Below are positions 31,140 through 39,175 of a stretch of DNA of 64,000 nucleotides, piece after piece. A program made the translations under genes and the position numbers. Location: positions 22,573 to 86,572 of the forward strand of contig NZ_KB893477.1 of NCBI RefSeq assembly GCF_000374085.1, in the 5' to 3' direction. The notes under the pieces are model-generated. The model worked only from the letters and a program-made list of their open reading frames with translations, had not been told where the DNA came from and did not search any database. This DNA is from Spirosoma spitsbergense DSM 19989. Its GTDB lineage: Bacteria; Bacteroidota; Bacteroidia; Cytophagales; Spirosomataceae. How positions within the stretch are numbered: position 1 is the first letter of the stretch; each line of letters opens with the position of its first letter.

Positions 31140-31517
31140 ATGAAAGGTATACGTCTGCTACCGGCAGCCCTAGTGCTGGCTATCATCTTCTATCCCATTG
31201 GGGTAGTATATGCCCTACTGAATGCCGTTCGGGAGGGTTCGCTGAGTAAAATCATTGGGTACCTCGACAAGGTATGCCTGAGAGTAGCACTGAGCATCGA
31301 CACGATGGGCAATACTATCTGTATGGATATGCTCAACGGCTGGCTGCGTAAGCAACCAGGCTACGAGTTCGGAAACTACCGGGAAACTATTAGCCGGGTA
31401 CTAGGCAAAAACGAGCAGACCGGAACGCTCACAAAGGCGGGACGCGGGTTGGCTAACGTTTTAAATAAAATTGATCCAGGTCATACCCAGCGGGCCGCAA
31501 AAGACAGCGCACCATGA
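31140..31517 (+). CDS. Membrane-associated phage protein, 125 aa
   Basis: One strong hydrophobic helix at about residues 5-27 (LLPAALVLAIIFYPIGVVYALL) is followed by a soluble basic C-terminal part. It is the last gene of the fibre operon and lies just before the lysis genes. It may be a host-surface or lysis-associated protein; no family recognised. The sequence ATGA at its stop opens a further 17-codon frame (31514-31567) that I do not call. Confidence 0.5.
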   Translation: MKGIRLLPAALVLAIIFYPIGVVYALLNAVREGSLSKIIGYLDKVCLRVALSIDTMGNTICMDMLNGWLRKQPGYEFGNYRETISRVLGKNEQTGTLTKAGRGLANVLNKIDPGHTQRAAKDSAP

Positions 31518-31872
31518 GCAAACAGGCGGTAGAGGACCTGATCAACACCAGCCCAAACTCACTCTGACCTACCAGAGGGTGTGAAGCAGATGCGCACAAT
31601 ACGCTATGCTGATGAGGATCAGGCCTGTCCAGATTAGCGATAGCACGACATCGGCACTAGTATGTTTTGAACGATTAATTAACACGGTATTATAATTATG
31701 AAGTTGCGGTAACTATTAATTAATTAAGTTTTAAGACCTAAAAAACGCAAAACGTCACTATGCGTATTGCTATTTTTTATGATAGCGGCCAACAAAAAAA
31801 ACGCTCAACTGCCATGCACAAACTAACCGCCAAGTTCTTCCCCAGACAGCACCAGAGTAGCCCCAAAAAGCA
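31518..31872. other. Gap of about 355 bases without a recognisable gene
   Basis: After a 17-codon frame, the region is AT-rich from about 31660, with many TTAATTAA-type stretches (around 31675-31735). It probably holds the promoter for the lysis cassette, but I find no complete TTTG-N19-TAnnTTTG pair. Confidence 0.5.
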
Positions 31873-32373
31873 ATGCTAACTATCAACGAAAACGGTCTAA
31901 TGTCCCGATTACTCAACATCCTGATACTGCTTATTATCGGCCTGGCGGACTGGCTCATCGCCTACTTTAATCCGCAGGCCAACGCGGGCAATTGGCTGGC
32001 CGCTGCCTTCGGCGCGTTCGTCATCCGGTTTATCTGGCCCAAAATCCCGTTTAAGGCTTCGTTTTTTGGCTGGCTTACGGCATTTATTATTGCTTGTCTT
32101 TTTGCGCCTGATGCGGTCGCAGCAGGAGGATTATTCGGTATGAAACGCATGGAGGGCAATTACGCAGCGATGGCCCTGATTGGCGATATCGTCATCCAGA
32201 CAGCGGCCTGGGTCGTGCGGCTATCCCAGAAAGTGGGTACGGCCACCCTGGACGATCCGGCCGGAGCGTTCGATGGCACGCTGGACCGGGTTGAAAAAGT
32301 AACCAGCGTCTGGCTGCGGATTAAGGCACCCTTTCTGGATTTACTCAACACTATTTTCCCCAAGAAATCATGA
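31873..32373 (+). CDS. Holin-like membrane protein
   Basis: The protein has 166 residues with about three hydrophobic segments: residues 13-31 (LLNILILLIIGLADWLIAY), 42-56 and 62-84 (SFFGWLTAFIIACLFA). A soluble C-terminal tail has Asp and Lys. An alternative start is Met10 (31900). It is first in a run of membrane genes ahead of a candidate endolysin, so it is the best holin candidate. It overlaps the next gene by 4 bases. Confidence 0.55.
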   Translation: MLTINENGLMSRLLNILILLIIGLADWLIAYFNPQANAGNWLAAAFGAFVIRFIWPKIPFKASFFGWLTAFIIACLFAPDAVAAGGLFGMKRMEGNYAAMALIGDIVIQTAAWVVRLSQKVGTATLDDPAGAFDGTLDRVEKVTSVWLRIKAPFLDLLNTIFPKKS

Positions 32374-33146
32374 ACCCATGCGATCAGATTGACCACCCGC
32401 TTATCATTTTCGCCCAATTACTGAGCGCCTTTTTCCTGTTTGCCCTGTTTTTTCTCATTCGCCGGCAGTCGTTTCCATTGCCGCAACTGATCGGGCTTCT
32501 GGGCTTTTCTATCCTTTCCAACGCCGTGGCCCGCTTTAAGCATTACGACTGGTTCACCGTCTCCAATATTACCATGTATTTGCTGGCGGGCATTGTCATC
32601 ATCGTGGCTTATTTCTCCATTCGTCACTTTCAGGAAATCGAAGCCAAGCGGCCGGGGGCGGAAATCATCATACCTGACTTCTTCGACCGGATTGAAACTA
32701 GGCTCGTCTGGGCGGCTGGTATCTGCGTAGTTGGGGTATTTGTGTATTACGCCATGACCATCTACAGCGACCGGGATCATGCCGATGCCAAAGCAATTGT
32801 AGCCTCCAACAAGGCCGCTGCCCGGGTTACCCAGAAGTACGAGGCAAAGCTGAATGAGACAAGCCAGCGGCAGGACACCATCTTCGAGGCCGTTCTGGAC
32901 GCCAAACTTAGTGCCGATACGGCCGCTATTCTGGCCAAAAAAATAGCCAACGAGTCAAAAGCCAGAGGAGAAAATACAGATAGGAAGCTGGATAAAAGCC
33001 TTCGCGTACTCGACCGAGTGAACAGCAAGTCGATTCAGGCACCCGCACCACTGAACAGCAAACGCAAGGTATCTGATAACACCTCACCAGCGTATGAGAA
33101 TGAGGATACGTACGTGAGTCGAGTGGATACCCTAAGCCTCTACTAG
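32370..33146 (+). CDS. Multi-pass membrane protein with C-terminal coiled coil (lysis cassette)
   Basis: The protein has 258 residues, with hydrophobic segments at about 10-32, 38-52, 66-86 and 113-131, then a long charged helical tail (KAAARVTQKYEAKLNETSQR onward). ATGA overlap with the holin-like gene. It could be a second holin, an antiholin or a membrane anchor; undecided. Confidence 0.5.
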   Translation: MNPCDQIDHPLIIFAQLLSAFFLFALFFLIRRQSFPLPQLIGLLGFSILSNAVARFKHYDWFTVSNITMYLLAGIVIIVAYFSIRHFQEIEAKRPGAEIIIPDFFDRIETRLVWAAGICVVGVFVYYAMTIYSDRDHADAKAIVASNKAAARVTQKYEAKLNETSQRQDTIFEAVLDAKLSADTAAILAKKIANESKARGENTDRKLDKSLRVLDRVNSKSIQAPAPLNSKRKVSDNTSPAYENEDTYVSRVDTLSLY

Positions 33147-33148
33147 CT

Positions 33149-33253
33149 ATGCTACGAAAGCTAATCAAACCATTGCTGCACCTGGCCATTATTGGCTACA
33201 TACTGGCCCTTTTGGTGCTGATCCTGTCGGCCGTGACGCACTGCAAAGGATAG
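33149..33253 (+). CDS. 34-aa single-pass membrane peptide
   Basis: ATG 33149 to TAG 33253, 2 bases after the preceding gene and 16 before the next. One hydrophobic helix (HLAIIGYILALLVLILSAV) makes up most of it. Small membrane peptides in lysis cassettes can be holin regulators or outer-membrane spanin partners; this one lacks a lipoprotein box. Confidence 0.5.
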   Translation: MLRKLIKPLLHLAIIGYILALLVLILSAVTHCKG

Positions 33254-33269
33254 ACCTTGACTGATAACC

Positions 33270-34028
33270 ATGACCGCCTTACTAGCCCTTTTTATTCGGT
33301 ACCGCGCCCTACTGCGCATTGTCCTATTGGTGGGTGGCGCGGTATTGCTATGGCTGGGTATTCGGTACTACTGGAAACATCCCGAACTGCTGAACGGCAC
33401 GGCTGCGGGGTATAAGGTCAGGGCTGAAAAAGGGGAATATCGGGTGATGGTGCTGGATTCGGTGGTGCTGGCAAAGGACAGCGTGATTGCCGACCGGGAT
33501 TCGGCTAACTCGGTCCTGAGTGCAACCATTAAACAGGCTGAGGCCTACGCCATACAATACCAGCGGGAAAAGGACTCGCTGAAGGTATTGAGTGATACCC
33601 AGATCGGGCAAATGAGCTATTTGCAACAGGTAAGCGATTTGTTTAAACGGCTGTATCAACGAGGCACGTTAGCCAAACCGAAAACCGGAACGCCTGCGCT
33701 GATTCTAACCGATAGTGTGGTGGTAGGGGCCAACCTGAAAACGGCGGCTGACCTTGACATTTCGGAGCAGACAGGCAAAAAATTACAGGAGAGTATCAGT
33801 GCCAAAGATGCCCGGATTGAGCAATTACGCATTGAGCGGCTGGCCAAAAACAGGGCTATTGCCAGCGTGCAGGGAATCAACCAGGAGCGATTGAAACAAA
33901 AGAGTAAGGGAATCGTTCGGCGGTGGGTGAACGCCCCTCAAATCCGGTACATGAAGGCCGTTCGGGATAGTCTGCAACGGGCACTGGTAACGGGTGAGAG
34001 TGAACTGGAGAAAGCACTTAACCAATAA
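33270..34028 (+). CDS. Rz-like i-spanin candidate
   Basis: The protein has 252 residues. A single N-terminal membrane helix (about 14-32, LRIVLLVGGAVLLWLGI) is followed by a long periplasmic coiled-coil region (KDSVIADRDSANSVLSATI; IEQLRIERLAKN). This topology and the place in the cassette fit an inner-membrane spanin. No overlapping Rz1-type lipoprotein gene was seen. Confidence 0.5.
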   Translation: MTALLALFIRYRALLRIVLLVGGAVLLWLGIRYYWKHPELLNGTAAGYKVRAEKGEYRVMVLDSVVLAKDSVIADRDSANSVLSATIKQAEAYAIQYQREKDSLKVLSDTQIGQMSYLQQVSDLFKRLYQRGTLAKPKTGTPALILTDSVVVGANLKTAADLDISEQTGKKLQESISAKDARIEQLRIERLAKNRAIASVQGINQERLKQKSKGIVRRWVNAPQIRYMKAVRDSLQRALVTGESELEKALNQ

Positions 34029-34037
34029 ATCTAAACC

Positions 34038-34556
34038 ATGAACGACCTGCTACTAATAGACCGCATAGACCGCACTCAGTTTGCCACACGGAGCAAGTTG
34101 TACCTGAATAGCAAACTAACCACGTACCGGACGCTGGAGGACTACACGGACCCGAACGGGCCAAAGGTGTACGGGGAGCGGGCAATACCGGCAGACAGGT
34201 ATTTGCTGGGTCATCGGTACAGTCCGAAGTTCTCAAAACAGTACTACACGAAGGATGATAAAAACCTAATCCCCTGGGCAACCTGGGCAAAACTGCCAAA
34301 TGCTACCCGGCTGCTGTACTGGCCGCACGATGTAATCTGGGTAATGAATGTGCCGAATTACGAATTTATCCTTCATCATTTTGGAAATTTTCCCTCCGAC
34401 ACAAACGGCTGCACCTTGATTGGCAGTTCGTTCGCCGTACTTAAAGGCTTACCCGCCATTGCTGACTCGCGAAACGCCTACGTGAAATACTATGCCGAGG
34501 TGATGCCCCTTATTCGGGGTGGTGGGCAGTATATTACGTACCGAAACTCATTTTAA
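34038..34556 (+). CDS. DUF5675-like protein, candidate endolysin
   Basis: The protein has 172 residues. AIPADRYLLGHRYSPKF and then VPNYEFILHHFGNFPSDTNG followed by CTLIGSS match the DUF5675 pattern, in which a His-Gly-Asn element and a Gly-Cys are conserved, recalling L,D-transpeptidase-like active sites. It is last in the lysis cassette and followed by a terminator, the usual place of the lytic enzyme. No signal peptide. Enzymatic activity is inference. Confidence 0.6.
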   Translation: MNDLLLIDRIDRTQFATRSKLYLNSKLTTYRTLEDYTDPNGPKVYGERAIPADRYLLGHRYSPKFSKQYYTKDDKNLIPWATWAKLPNATRLLYWPHDVIWVMNVPNYEFILHHFGNFPSDTNGCTLIGSSFAVLKGLPAIADSRNAYVKYYAEVMPLIRGGGQYITYRNSF

Positions 34557-34607
34557 TTATCCCAGGTCTGGCCCTGGAAATGGTAGTTACTAATAAATAG
34601 GGAGTAT

Positions 34608-34642
34608 AAAAAAACCGGCTCAATGATGAGGCCGGTTTTTTT
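34608..34642 (+). terminator. Strong terminator ending the rightward late operon
   Basis: ACCGGC(T)/GCCGGT stem with T7 after it and A7 before it, so it can work in both directions. It separates the rightward late genes from the leftward early genes. Confidence 0.85.
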
Positions 34643-34697
34643 GTGCAAATACAACTCGCCTTAATTGCACGAAATAGCCTTGCTGCAATCATGCCTG

Positions 34698-34832
34698 CTA
34701 ATTGAGTTGAATCACCAGGTGCTTACTATACGTCGGCCCTGACCGTTCGTAGATGCTGACCACGAAGAACGGAGGATAGATTCCGGCATACGGGGTGCTG
34801 GATTCGTAAAACCAGTGGGTGAAGTGGTTCAT
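34698..34832 (-). CDS. Small protein, 44 aa, early region
   Basis: ATG at 34832, TAG at 34698. Its start overlaps the stop of the upstream leftward gene by 4 bases (ATGA), which supports it as real. Aromatic-rich (MNHFTHWFYESSTPYAGIY). No family. It is the last gene of the leftward early operon. Confidence 0.5.
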   Translation of the reverse strand: MNHFTHWFYESSTPYAGIYPPFFVVSIYERSGPTYSKHLVIQLN

Positions 34833-35065
34833 GGTAATAGCTGATTCAGTAATACATCCCGGTAGCTGCTCATGGTGGGTGTACCCTCAATCTCGTTAGT
34901 GTCACCCGTAAAGTAAGCCATTGCCAGGTAATAAAGCCAGCAGGGTATGTTATAGCACTCCTCCTGATTGATCTTGTACCAAACACGCAGTAAATAGGCG
35001 TGTTGCTGAGCCTTGCTTAGTAGTTGCAGATCGGCTTCGGGAATGATTTTGACTCTCATCTTCAT
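34829..35065 (-). CDS. Small early phage protein, 78 aa
   Basis: Begins MKMRVKIIPEADL, helical (LLSKAQQHAYLLRVWYKI), with ECYNIPCWLYYLAMAYF in the middle. The frame is open to 35125, but the first methionine of the MKM pair is a more natural start. Coupled to the 44-aa gene. Function unknown. Confidence 0.5.
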   Translation of the reverse strand: MKMRVKIIPEADLQLLSKAQQHAYLLRVWYKINQEECYNIPCWLYYLAMAYFTGDTNEIEGTPTMSSYRDVLLNQLLP

Positions 35066-35189
35066 ATCTCGATTACTGCACTTGCCTACCGCAACAATTG
35101 ACCCAAATTTCCCACTTCTGGACACACTTTCAGGCGATTATGGCCCGTTTCGTGCAAGTTTTTCCATTTCTGGAAAAGGATTATAGTAA

Positions 35190-35327
35190 TTAGGTTTTGA
35201 GCAGGTTAGCTACCTGACGTAGGTAGCGTTCAACTTCCTTTTGGACCAATGATTTATGAACCTTGTAATCTTTGGCCTCCTGTCGTTTACTTTTCATGGC
35301 CTGAGTGCGGTGTATCGCCTGTAACAT
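35190..35327 (-). CDS. Small basic helical protein, 45 aa
   Basis: ATG at 35327 with a purine-rich AAGAAGAG upstream; an in-frame GTG at 35351 would add 8 residues. Highly charged helix (KSKRQEAKDYKVHKSLVQK). It lies downstream of the first copy of a 70-bp intergenic repeat, like the next gene. Function unknown. Confidence 0.45.
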   Translation of the reverse strand: MLQAIHRTQAMKSKRQEAKDYKVHKSLVQKEVERYLRQVANLLKT

Positions 35328-35350
35328 AAGGGCCTCTTCTTGGTTATACA

Positions 35351-35416
35351 CAGTGAGTTTTAAAAAATGTATTTAATCAGACCGACTGACTGCTTTGCGA
35401 TCAGCCGGTTTTTTTG
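35351..35416. repeat. Intergenic repeat unit, copy 1, with hairpin
   Basis: The unit CAGTGAGTTTTAAAAAATGTA, an AT stretch, then ACCGACTGA-N11-TCAGCCGGT followed by T7 recurs at 35825-35893. On the plus strand the end is a terminator; on the minus strand the hairpin is in the leader zone of the downstream gene. Confidence 0.75.
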
Positions 35417-35433
35417 TTCGTTTCTGATCCATA

Positions 35434-35790
35434 TCATGGTCTCAAGTACGTGTATCGCCAGCCCTGAAAGCCGGTCATTTCTAATCCATCATGTACCGGG
35501 TGCCAATTAGCCAGCACGATCACTTTACCCGCTTTGGTGGGCGTGTGGAACGACCAGTTAGCCACATCATCAACGTCTACAATATCAAAATAACCCCTTA
35601 CTCGGGCATTGTAAATCATATAACAGAGTGCACCGATCATCTGCTGTTTGGGTGGTCGTACGATGCGGATGGTCCAGAACCACGGCTGACCATCGTGCAG
35701 CGTCTCACCATCGCACTGGCGACAAACCCGTTCGCCTAGCTCCCACGTCTTGAACTTGCTCTTGGGGATGGTGGTGATGATGTTCTTCAT
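35434..35790 (-). CDS. Unknown early phage protein, 118 aa
   Basis: Begins MKNIITTIPKSKFKTWELG. It has a C-x2-C pair (VCRQCDGE) near residue 24 and a well-packed alpha/beta body (QMIGALCYMIYNARVRGYFD, then AGKVIVLANWHPVHDG). It is preceded by the second copy of the 70-bp repeat. I recognise no family. Confidence 0.6.
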   Translation of the reverse strand: MKNIITTIPKSKFKTWELGERVCRQCDGETLHDGQPWFWTIRIVRPPKQQMIGALCYMIYNARVRGYFDIVDVDDVANWSFHTPTKAGKVIVLANWHPVHDGLEMTGFQGWRYTYLRP

Positions 35791-35824
35791 GTTAGTAACA
35801 TTAGGCCCCCGTCTTAGTTGTATC

Positions 35825-35893
35825 CAGTGAGTTTAAAAAATGTAGTTTGACCGATCGACCGACTGACTGCTTTGCGATCAGTCGGTTTTTTTG
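35825..35893. repeat. Intergenic repeat unit, copy 2, with hairpin
   Basis: Same unit as 35351-35416. Here the stem is perfect (ACCGACTGA 35858-35866 with TCAGTCGGT 35878-35886) and T7 follows. On the minus strand both units carry TACATTTTTT about 35-45 bases upstream of a start codon, a possible variant -7 box. Confidence 0.75.
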
Positions 35894-36008
35894 CGCAGAA
35901 GAGGATTGTCGAAAAGCTACCTTAAGCTGCTAGCCTCGTCCCTCAGTGGAGTTTCACAATAGCCTTTTATAAAAAAAATAGTGCTATTTACCGTACTGGA
36001 TAATCAAC

Positions 36009-36314
36009 CTATTCATTGAAATGCAATCCAGCTTTTACCAAAAGATCGGCGAGTTCCTCAACCGTTTTAATGCCTAGTTTTTTTATGTTCATCAAATCAT
36101 TAATCGGAATTTGTGAAAGGCCCGATAAGGTGATTTCTTCAAAATTGGGTAATCCCGGGAAAAGGCAGTTGTGGGCCCTTACCGAAAGTTTACAGTCCGC
36201 CAATAGAGTATCGGCCGGTAAAACGTCTTCATTCGACTTTACTAACAGGCCTGTTTGTTTGTGATATTGCTTCACTACTCGTAGTGCGGCAACATAATCC
36301 CGTACCTTAATCAT
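36009..36314 (-). CDS. RNA polymerase alpha-CTD-like phage protein
   Basis: The protein has 101 residues. The C-terminal 60 residues follow the alpha-CTD pattern: LSVRAHNCLFPGLP, then LSGLSQIPINDLMNIKKLGI and KTVEELADLL, matching the LSVRxxNCLK...LLxxxNLGxKSLxEI layout of RpoA. The N-terminal 40 residues are helical and lack the alpha assembly domain. The ATG at 36312-36314 is preferred; the frame continues to 36449 but that part looks non-coding. It may compete with host RpoA for activators or UP elements, or recruit polymerase (inference). Confidence 0.75.
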   Translation of the reverse strand: MIKVRDYVAALRVVKQYHKQTGLLVKSNEDVLPADTLLADCKLSVRAHNCLFPGLPNFEEITLSGLSQIPINDLMNIKKLGIKTVEELADLLVKAGLHFNE

Positions 36315-36548
36315 GAGTTTAAATTTTCTGAATTTATAGGTATCGCAACGCCTGAACATGAATGGCAAGTCAGCATACCCTGCTCCTATGTATAACACGT
36401 GCGGAAGAATTAAGGATATAGATTTAGAAATTAAGTGCCGTAAAGTCAATTTTTTATTGGATAAGTTTAAAAATGGTACGAATCCATTAGTACTATTGGT
36501 TCAGCAAATCTGATAGTATTTTATGCCCATGGAGTTAGATTTGTGGGT

Positions 36549-36785
36549 ATGAATCTATCTGAATTGAAACAATACTTCGAGTCGGCTACCATTCCCGCCT
36601 ACCCGATGAAAATCAACACCTGGCTCACTATCCATCCCGAATTTCTACCATCGAAGCTAACCATGGCCGAAGCAGGCGATAAGCGGGCAGTGGCGCGGTT
36701 GCAGCTGTTCCACGATTATCTGGAAGGGTTGAAGAATCCACCAGCCGAAACCGGGTCAGCTATATCTGTCAGGAATCCCGCCTGA
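36549..36785 (+). CDS. DUF6965-like small protein
   Basis: The protein has 78 residues from the ATG at 36549 (a GTG at 36543 is also possible). MNLSELKQYFESATIPAYPM, then an INTWLTIHPEFLPSKLTM element and a C-terminal helix, recalls the DUF6965 family of Bacteroidota; this is from memory. It is the only rightward gene inside the leftward early block. Confidence 0.55.
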   Translation: MNLSELKQYFESATIPAYPMKINTWLTIHPEFLPSKLTMAEAGDKRAVARLQLFHDYLEGLKNPPAETGSAISVRNPA

Positions 36786-36850
36786 TTTCAAACTGGTGGA
36801 CTCATCGTGGCAGGTATCCACTGGTGGTCCGCGTGGGTGGGTGTGGTCGG

Positions 36851-37561
36851 TCATGATTTTACTCCGGATCCGCTGCGGGTTTTCTGCATCTTTCTGAACA
36901 CCCAGAAATAGCTGTGAAACTTGCGGGCACAGTTCTGATGATCCCATGCGCCTTTCGCCCGATTTTTAGCCAGCAGGATAAACAGATCGACTGCCTTGAA
37001 ACCTGATTCTCTGGCCATGGACATAATCTCGTCGTGAATAAAGTAATTGCTCCGGCCGTGGGCGAAATCCTGACATTTGAATACCAGGATACCTCGTGGC
37101 CTGAGTACCCGGGCGAACTCGTCGAGAGAGTTTTTGTAGTGCGCCCTCAGATCGGTTATGTTTTTGTAGCCTCCGTACTTTCGGGCCATGATGGCTTCAC
37201 TACCCGTTTTGGGATTGGACACCACGAAGGGCGGATCGAACATAAGGGATTTTATACTCGAGCTGGGCAGTGGCAGGTTTCGACTATCACCCCGGGTGGC
37301 TTCCGGTTTCTTGGGGTCGATATCAAAACAATGCTCGGGCCTTGCTATCTCCTTATAAAATTCGCCATACCCATAGGTCGCATCACAGTCGAAGGTCTGG
37401 CCAGAGACAAACAGCGTCAGGATGCTGTTCAGAATCTCCACCTGATCGAAGGCGATAGACTTAATTTCGGGCGCAATCTGTAGCTGCTGACCCGTGCGGG
37501 CGGGCTTGCTTTTTCTCTCGACGAGCACAGGCCCAAGTGGATTGTTAAATAGGTCGGTCAT
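36851..37561 (-). CDS. Orphan DNA methyltransferase (DPPF type)
   Basis: The protein has 236 residues. The SAM-binding motif I is at about 60-68 (DATYGYGEF) and the catalytic motif DPPF at 109-112, preceded by a DSRNLPLPSSSI element. DPPF/Y marks N6-adenine or N4-cytosine methylation; a tRNA/rRNA-type substrate is less likely in a phage. No restriction partner is nearby, so it is probably for self-protection or regulation. It overlaps the upstream gene by 4 bases. Confidence 0.75.
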   Translation of the reverse strand: MTDLFNNPLGPVLVERKSKPARTGQQLQIAPEIKSIAFDQVEILNSILTLFVSGQTFDCDATYGYGEFYKEIARPEHCFDIDPKKPEATRGDSRNLPLPSSSIKSLMFDPPFVVSNPKTGSEAIMARKYGGYKNITDLRAHYKNSLDEFARVLRPRGILVFKCQDFAHGRSNYFIHDEIMSMARESGFKAVDLFILLAKNRAKGAWDHQNCARKFHSYFWVFRKMQKTRSGSGVKS

Positions 37562-38337
37562 GCTGGAAATTGTCTGATCAGTAGATCACCGGGTATGTCC
37601 TGCACCTTGTCGATCTGTTTGAAAAAATAAGCCACCTTCTGCCGGGCGCAGTCGTCCCGCATTGATCGGGCCCAGTCGGTATTGAACGGCCGCTTTTTGG
37701 GGCCGGACTCCCCACCCTGAATCACCCAATCAATGCCCGTCAGGTCGACGCTGCGAATACCCTCCAGCTGTGGCTCAATGGATAGAAACCGTTTACCATT
37801 CACCTGTAGTAGTTGCCGGGTTAGGGTATCGAACGTGGACTGATTAACCGGTGACGTGCCGAACATTACGTTAGCGGGTGGATTGGCTTTCCAGCTTTCG
37901 GGAATGTATTTGTTAATGTTGGAAGGGCGTTTGGTAAGCAGCAGAAACAGCAGGTTCGGTGAGGCCGGTATCACCTCCTCAAAGAGCCGTTCCCGGATGT
38001 GGGATACATCGAACTGACTCCCATCATTCCAGTCAATCGCCTTGACACCTACCCGATTAATCAGCAGGCCCGGTTTCTCGAAAATATCCATCATGGAGCC
38101 GACGAATACCCGGTGGATCTGATTTTCCGCCTTGGCCAGCCGCTGGTACTTAGCCAGTGCTTTCCATACACCGCCAATCTCCATACGAGCCGAATCATTA
38201 CCCCATAGTTCAGCGGGCTGGTAGCGTTTCGCCCAGGCTTTGGCGTAGCAGTTGTTACAGCCTTCATGCACCTCTGTGCAGCCCCACCACAAATTGGCGG
38301 TGTGATTCGTCCACTCAATTTTAGAGTCTTGTGCCAT
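37558..38337 (-). CDS. Phage Gp37/Gp68 family (DUF5131) protein
   Basis: The protein has 259 residues. KIEWTNHTANLWWGCTEV, then HEGCNNCYAKAWAKR, is the family signature, with Cys20, Cys27 and Cys30 as a radical-SAM-like cluster site. LLTKRPSNINKYIPESW and WVIQGGESGPKKRP are also typical. The family is related to SPL-type radical SAM enzymes; its substrate in phages is not known. Coupled to the methyltransferase (ATGA), so they may act together on DNA. Confidence 0.85.
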   Translation of the reverse strand: MAQDSKIEWTNHTANLWWGCTEVHEGCNNCYAKAWAKRYQPAELWGNDSARMEIGGVWKALAKYQRLAKAENQIHRVFVGSMMDIFEKPGLLINRVGVKAIDWNDGSQFDVSHIRERLFEEVIPASPNLLFLLLTKRPSNINKYIPESWKANPPANVMFGTSPVNQSTFDTLTRQLLQVNGKRFLSIEPQLEGIRSVDLTGIDWVIQGGESGPKKRPFNTDWARSMRDDCARQKVAYFFKQIDKVQDIPGDLLIRQFPA

Positions 38338-38509
38338 CTTTCAATCGGTTAAGGGTGATAATCCTCGCCAGTAGCGCCGGACGCTGTTTTCTCAGTTCGT
38401 CGATGCGCATCCGGCAGCGGTCGATCTCTTCATCCATCGCCTGAAGCTGTTTACCCAGTTCAGCCGTGGTGGCTGTTTCGGGCGGGGTGGTGTTGGGCTC
38501 GTTAGTCAT
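38321..38509 (-). CDS. Small coiled-coil protein
   Basis: 62 residues from the ATG at 38507-38509, or 65 from 38518. A disordered Thr/Pro N-terminus is followed by one long helix (LGKQLQAMDEEIDRCRMRID). It overlaps genes on both sides by a few bases. Function unknown. Confidence 0.5.
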   Translation of the reverse strand: MTNEPNTTPPETATTAELGKQLQAMDEEIDRCRMRIDELRKQRPALLARIITLNRLKDGTRL

Positions 38510-39164
38510 TGTCAGCATAAGGCATACGGGTAGCGTTCTGCTTGCGGCTAGTTCGCTTCAGCTTTTCGGTAATGTCCACCCAGTTGCCATCCTTGTCTTT
38601 GGCGGATACCGTAGTGGCCTGAAGCAAGTCATCCATCTCCGAATCAGTCTTAGCTGAGCCATCAGCATTGAACAGGTCGGACTGACTCAGATCCCAGCTG
38701 TGCTTCTTGGCTTCCTTGAGCCGCTCCATACGGTTGTGCCAGTCACCCTGCCACAGTTCGTTTTTGGGGTGCCAGACGGCCAGTATCTCGGTTTTCTTTA
38801 CCTCCACGATGTGACTGGCTTCGGCGCTGCCGTGAAATGATAGTGCCCGCTCAATGGCCTGCTCGGCATCTTTGGCCGGTACCAGGTACAGGTCTTTGTC
38901 GTCACCCCATTTGATGCCGATCCGGTAGAAGGGATCGGTAAACCATTCCTGAGTAGTACCCGAAAAGAAGATGACCGAACCGAACGGAGCCTTGGCAATG
39001 GCATCCACATCGGGGTCTTTGATGCGGGTCTTCAGCTGCTCGTAGCACTGGGTTTCCACGTCGCCGAACGTAACCGCTTCGAAGAGGTATAGTTCGGTGA
39101 GCGTCTTGCGGGTATCGCCGTCGAGGGCTTCGTATTTGACTTTGGGTTGATACCAGGTAAGCAT
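38502..39164 (-). CDS. DUF4494 family phage protein
   Basis: The protein has 220 residues. The N-terminus TWYQPKVKYEALDGDTRKTL, then LTELYLFEAVTFGDVETQ, fits DUF4494, common in Bacteroidota phages and mobile elements. The C-terminal 100 residues are charged and variable. Function unknown; in this operon it lies among replication genes. Confidence 0.7.
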   Translation of the reverse strand: MLTWYQPKVKYEALDGDTRKTLTELYLFEAVTFGDVETQCYEQLKTRIKDPDVDAIAKAPFGSVIFFSGTTQEWFTDPFYRIGIKWGDDKDLYLVPAKDAEQAIERALSFHGSAEASHIVEVKKTEILAVWHPKNELWQGDWHNRMERLKEAKKHSWDLSQSDLFNADGSAKTDSEMDDLLQATTVSAKDKDGNWVDITEKLKRTSRKQNATRMPYADND

Positions 39165-39175
39165 AGTTGTTTGAT

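Noticed and set aside
36536..36543. TAGATTTG as a promoter for the DUF6965-like gene
   Set aside because: It lies only 5 bases before the start codon and has no -33 element.
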